Of a DNA stretch of 7,987 bases, positions 6,091 to 7,987 are shown one piece after another. A program made the translations under genes and the position numbers. The stretch lies in contig JANLPL010000117.1 in assembly GCA_031367195.1 (NCBI GenBank), positions 1 through 7,987 on the forward strand, read 5' to 3'. This DNA comes from Roseiarcus sp031367195 (GTDB lineage Bacteria; Pseudomonadota; Alphaproteobacteria; Rhizobiales; Beijerinckiaceae). How positions within the stretch are numbered: the stretch's first letter is position 1; every line of letters starts with the position of its first letter. The notes below the pieces were generated by a model. That model ran no database searches, had not been told where the DNA came from, and saw only the letters and a list, made by a program, of their open reading frames with translations.

Positions 6091-6612
6091 ATGCGCTCCA
6101 TTCTTGCCGCTTTCGCCCTGAGCCTTGGCTTGTCGGCTCTCCCCGCAATCGCCGAAGACGCGGCCCCGCCGAAAACGGTGTACGGCGCGCTGGAGCAGGT
6201 CGCCCTCACCGAGGCGCAGGTGAAGAGCTACATCGACGCACAGGCCGACATGCAGACGGCGATGGGCGACGCGCCGACCGACGCGGCCGAGCCCGACGCC
6301 GCCACCATGAGCAAGCTGGAAGGCATCGCCAAGAAACACGGCTTCCACGATTTCAACGAGTACAACACTGTCGCCGGCAACGTCACGATGGTGCTCGACG
6401 GGATCGACCCCGACACCAAGACTTATGTCGGCGCCGACAAGCTGATCCAGCGCTCGATCGACGAAGTGAGCGCCGACAAACAGATGACGGCGGACGAAAA
6501 GCGTGCGGCGCTTGGAGATCTGCAAACGCAGCTGAAGGGCGTCACGCCGGTCAATAACAAGGGCAATATCGACCTCGTGGTGAAGAACTACGAAAAGCTG
6601 AGCGGCGACTGA
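6091..6612 (+). CDS. Exported hypothetical protein, 173 aa
   Basis: The ATG follows GGGGG five bases upstream. Residues 1-21 form a classic Sec signal peptide: MRS, then a hydrophobic run (ILAAFALSLGLSALPA) ending in AIA before EDAAPP, so signal peptidase I probably cuts after residue 21. No lipobox Cys is present. The mature part (about 152 aa) is acidic and helical: LTEAQVKSYIDAQADMQTAM (33-52), then MSKLEGIAKKHGFHDFNEYN (71-90). The C-terminal part (about 128-173) is rich in Lys and Asp, and there is no Cys in the protein. It resembles, from memory, conserved periplasmic proteins of unknown function in Rhizobiales that contain an AKKHGF..F.EY motif. It follows ygfZ by 76 bases with its own possible promoter, and a dipeptidase gene begins 66 bases later; no function is shown. 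Confidence 0.88.
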   Translation: MRSILAAFALSLGLSALPAIAEDAAPPKTVYGALEQVALTEAQVKSYIDAQADMQTAMGDAPTDAAEPDAATMSKLEGIAKKHGFHDFNEYNTVAGNVTMVLDGIDPDTKTYVGADKLIQRSIDEVSADKQMTADEKRAALGDLQTQLKGVTPVNNKGNIDLVVKNYEKLSGD

Positions 6613-6678
6613 GCCCCGCGGAATAGTCGCACCGGCTCAAGGACATTGCTTTAAGCGGCGACGGAGGCGTTTGCGCGC

Positions 6679-7857
6679 ATGGATGATTCGACTTTCCTGG
6701 CCCAGGCGAAAGCCGCGCTCGAAGCCGCGCCGATTTTCGACGGCCACAACGATCTGCCCTATGTGATCCGCCAGGATGCGCGCGCCAAAGGCGATGTGAT
6801 CGAATACGATCTGACCCGCGTGCACGAGCGCGGCGACACCGACATTCCGCGCCTGCGAGAGGGATATGTGGGCGCGCAGTTCTGGTCGGCGTTCCAGCCG
6901 ACCAGCGCGCCCCATCCCGCCCGCACCACGCTGGAGCTGATCGACACGATCCTGCGGATCGAGCAGGCGCACCCGGATGTGTTTTTGCCCGCCCGCGCGG
7001 CGGCCGATTTCGACCGCGCGCGCGCGACCGGCAAGATCGCCTCGTTCATCGTCATTGAGGGCGGCGTCGGGCTGGAAAATTCGCTGGGGCCCCTGCGCGT
7101 GTGGTACGCGGCGGGCGCGCGAATGCTGATCCCCTGTCACAACGAGACGCTGGACTGGGTCGATTCCGCCACTGACTTGGCCCGCCACAACGGCTTCAAT
7201 GCTTTCGGCCGCGCGGTGATCGCGGAATGCAACCGGCTCGGAATGATCGTCGACGGCGCGCATGTGAGCCACGCCGGTTTGCGCGCGCTGCTCGACGTCA
7301 GCGAGGCGCCTTTGTTCCTGTCGCATTCCAACGCGTTCAGCCTGTGCGATCACCCTCGTAACGCGCCCGACGACGTGCTGAAGCGCTTGAGGGCGAACGG
7401 CGGCCTCGCGATGGCGACTTTCGTGCCGGGCTTCGTCAGCCAGCCCTTGCGCGATTGGCTGAAGCGCACGCGCGACGCCTATGGCAAGGCGCCGCTTGGC
7501 CCCGACCCGAAAGCGCAACTCAACGAGGCCGAGCAGCGCCACGGCGCGGCGCCCAAGGCGACTTTGGCGGAGGTTGCCGACCACATCGTCTATCTCGTGG
7601 AAACGGCGGGTGTCGATCATGTCGGCATCGGCTCGGATTTCTTCGGCGGTCCGCAGCCGATCGGGCTCGAACATGTCGGCCGATTCCCGCATCTGATCGC
7701 GGAATTGCTGCGCCGAGGCTTTTCGCAGACCGACATCGCCAAGATCTCCAGCGGCAATGCGCTGCGCGCGATGCGCGCGGTCGAGGCGGTCGGCGAGAAG
7801 CTGCGGCGCGAACGCAAGCCTCTGGTCGGGCGGATCGAGGATTATCCCGGAGCCTAG
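6679..7857 (+). CDS. M19-family dipeptidase (renal/membrane dipeptidase type)
   Basis: The 392-residue product is a zinc metallopeptidase that splits dipeptides, and some relatives act on unusual peptides or beta-lactams. The expected ligands are present: HxD in DGHNDLPY (His23, Asp25), Glu127 in IEGG, His195 in DGAHVSH and His216 in LSHSNAFS. Asp320 in GIGSDFFGG fits the conserved acidic residue of the GSDFDG block. The DHPRNAPDDVL block (224-234) is typical. Length is normal for bacterial members, roughly 320-400 aa. It has no signal peptide or lipobox, so a cytoplasmic location is likely. The ATG at 6679 has GGAGG (6663-6667) 11 bases upstream, a long gap; no better start is nearby. It follows the exported-protein gene by 66 bases and may be read with it. 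The family is clear, while the natural substrate is unknown. Confidence 0.92.
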   Translation: MDDSTFLAQAKAALEAAPIFDGHNDLPYVIRQDARAKGDVIEYDLTRVHERGDTDIPRLREGYVGAQFWSAFQPTSAPHPARTTLELIDTILRIEQAHPDVFLPARAAADFDRARATGKIASFIVIEGGVGLENSLGPLRVWYAAGARMLIPCHNETLDWVDSATDLARHNGFNAFGRAVIAECNRLGMIVDGAHVSHAGLRALLDVSEAPLFLSHSNAFSLCDHPRNAPDDVLKRLRANGGLAMATFVPGFVSQPLRDWLKRTRDAYGKAPLGPDPKAQLNEAEQRHGAAPKATLAEVADHIVYLVETAGVDHVGIGSDFFGGPQPIGLEHVGRFPHLIAELLRRGFSQTDIAKISSGNALRAMRAVEAVGEKLRRERKPLVGRIEDYPGA

Positions 7858-7987
7858 CAGCCTGTCGGACTGAGTATCATTTTGGCCGCGTTATTGGTGA
7901 ATTGGGGCGTACGCGGCGTTCTATGGCCCGCCTGCCGTGGACGGGCTCCGATAGAAGCTTTTGAAGGTCTGTCGGTCGCCCGGTCGT
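7858..7987. other. Terminal stretch without a clear gene
   Basis: After the dipeptidase stop the last 130 bases contain no clear gene. On the minus strand one frame is open from the edge (7987) to a TGA at 7877-7879, 36 codons that could be the end of a gene entering from outside; the sequence TDLQKLLSEPVHGRR gives no family match that I recognise. CTGTCGG occurs at 7862-7868 and again at 7969-7975. No hairpin followed by a T-run is visible for the dipeptidase. Confidence 0.4.

Noticed and set aside
6637..7692. Minus-strand open frame opposite the dipeptidase
   Set aside because: It is a shadow of the clearly identified M19 dipeptidase and shows no family motif.

Overview
The window is GC-rich and reads as chromosomal DNA of an alphaproteobacterium, probably Hyphomicrobiales (Rhizobiales). 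The main grounds are the dihydroorotase-like protein, which looks like the Rhizobiales subfamily in the residues I can recall, the adjacent YgfZ gene, and a GC-rich palindrome of a type common in these genomes. The genus cannot be fixed from the sequence; a methanotroph or Bradyrhizobium-like relative is possible but is a guess.

Layout: (1) Positions 1-1221, minus strand, hold two anonymous genes in tight tandem. The first encodes 312 aa and its stop lies one base from the ATG of the second, which runs off the window edge. A leader of about 220 bp precedes them and contains nested inverted repeats. (2) Positions 1446-5161, minus strand, hold three metabolic genes: a dihydroorotase-like cyclic amidohydrolase, an acylphosphatase, and the biotin-containing alpha subunit of an acyl-CoA carboxylase (methylcrotonyl/propionyl type). 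A near-perfect 39-bp palindrome separates the first from the second. (3) From 5229 the plus strand carries ygfZ (Fe-S cluster repair and tRNA-modification related, divergent from the dihydroorotase-like gene), a small exported protein of unknown function, and an M19 dipeptidase. (4) The last 130 bases hold no convincing gene.

Most of the window is ordinary housekeeping and catabolic sequence. The amidohydrolase and acylphosphatase handle cyclic amides and acyl phosphates, the carboxylase subunit needs a carboxyltransferase that is not encoded here, and the dipeptidase releases amino acids from dipeptides. The part least explained by known families is the two-gene unit at the left end. I see no CRISPR array, tRNA, rRNA or intact mobile element, and I cannot show that a new system is present.
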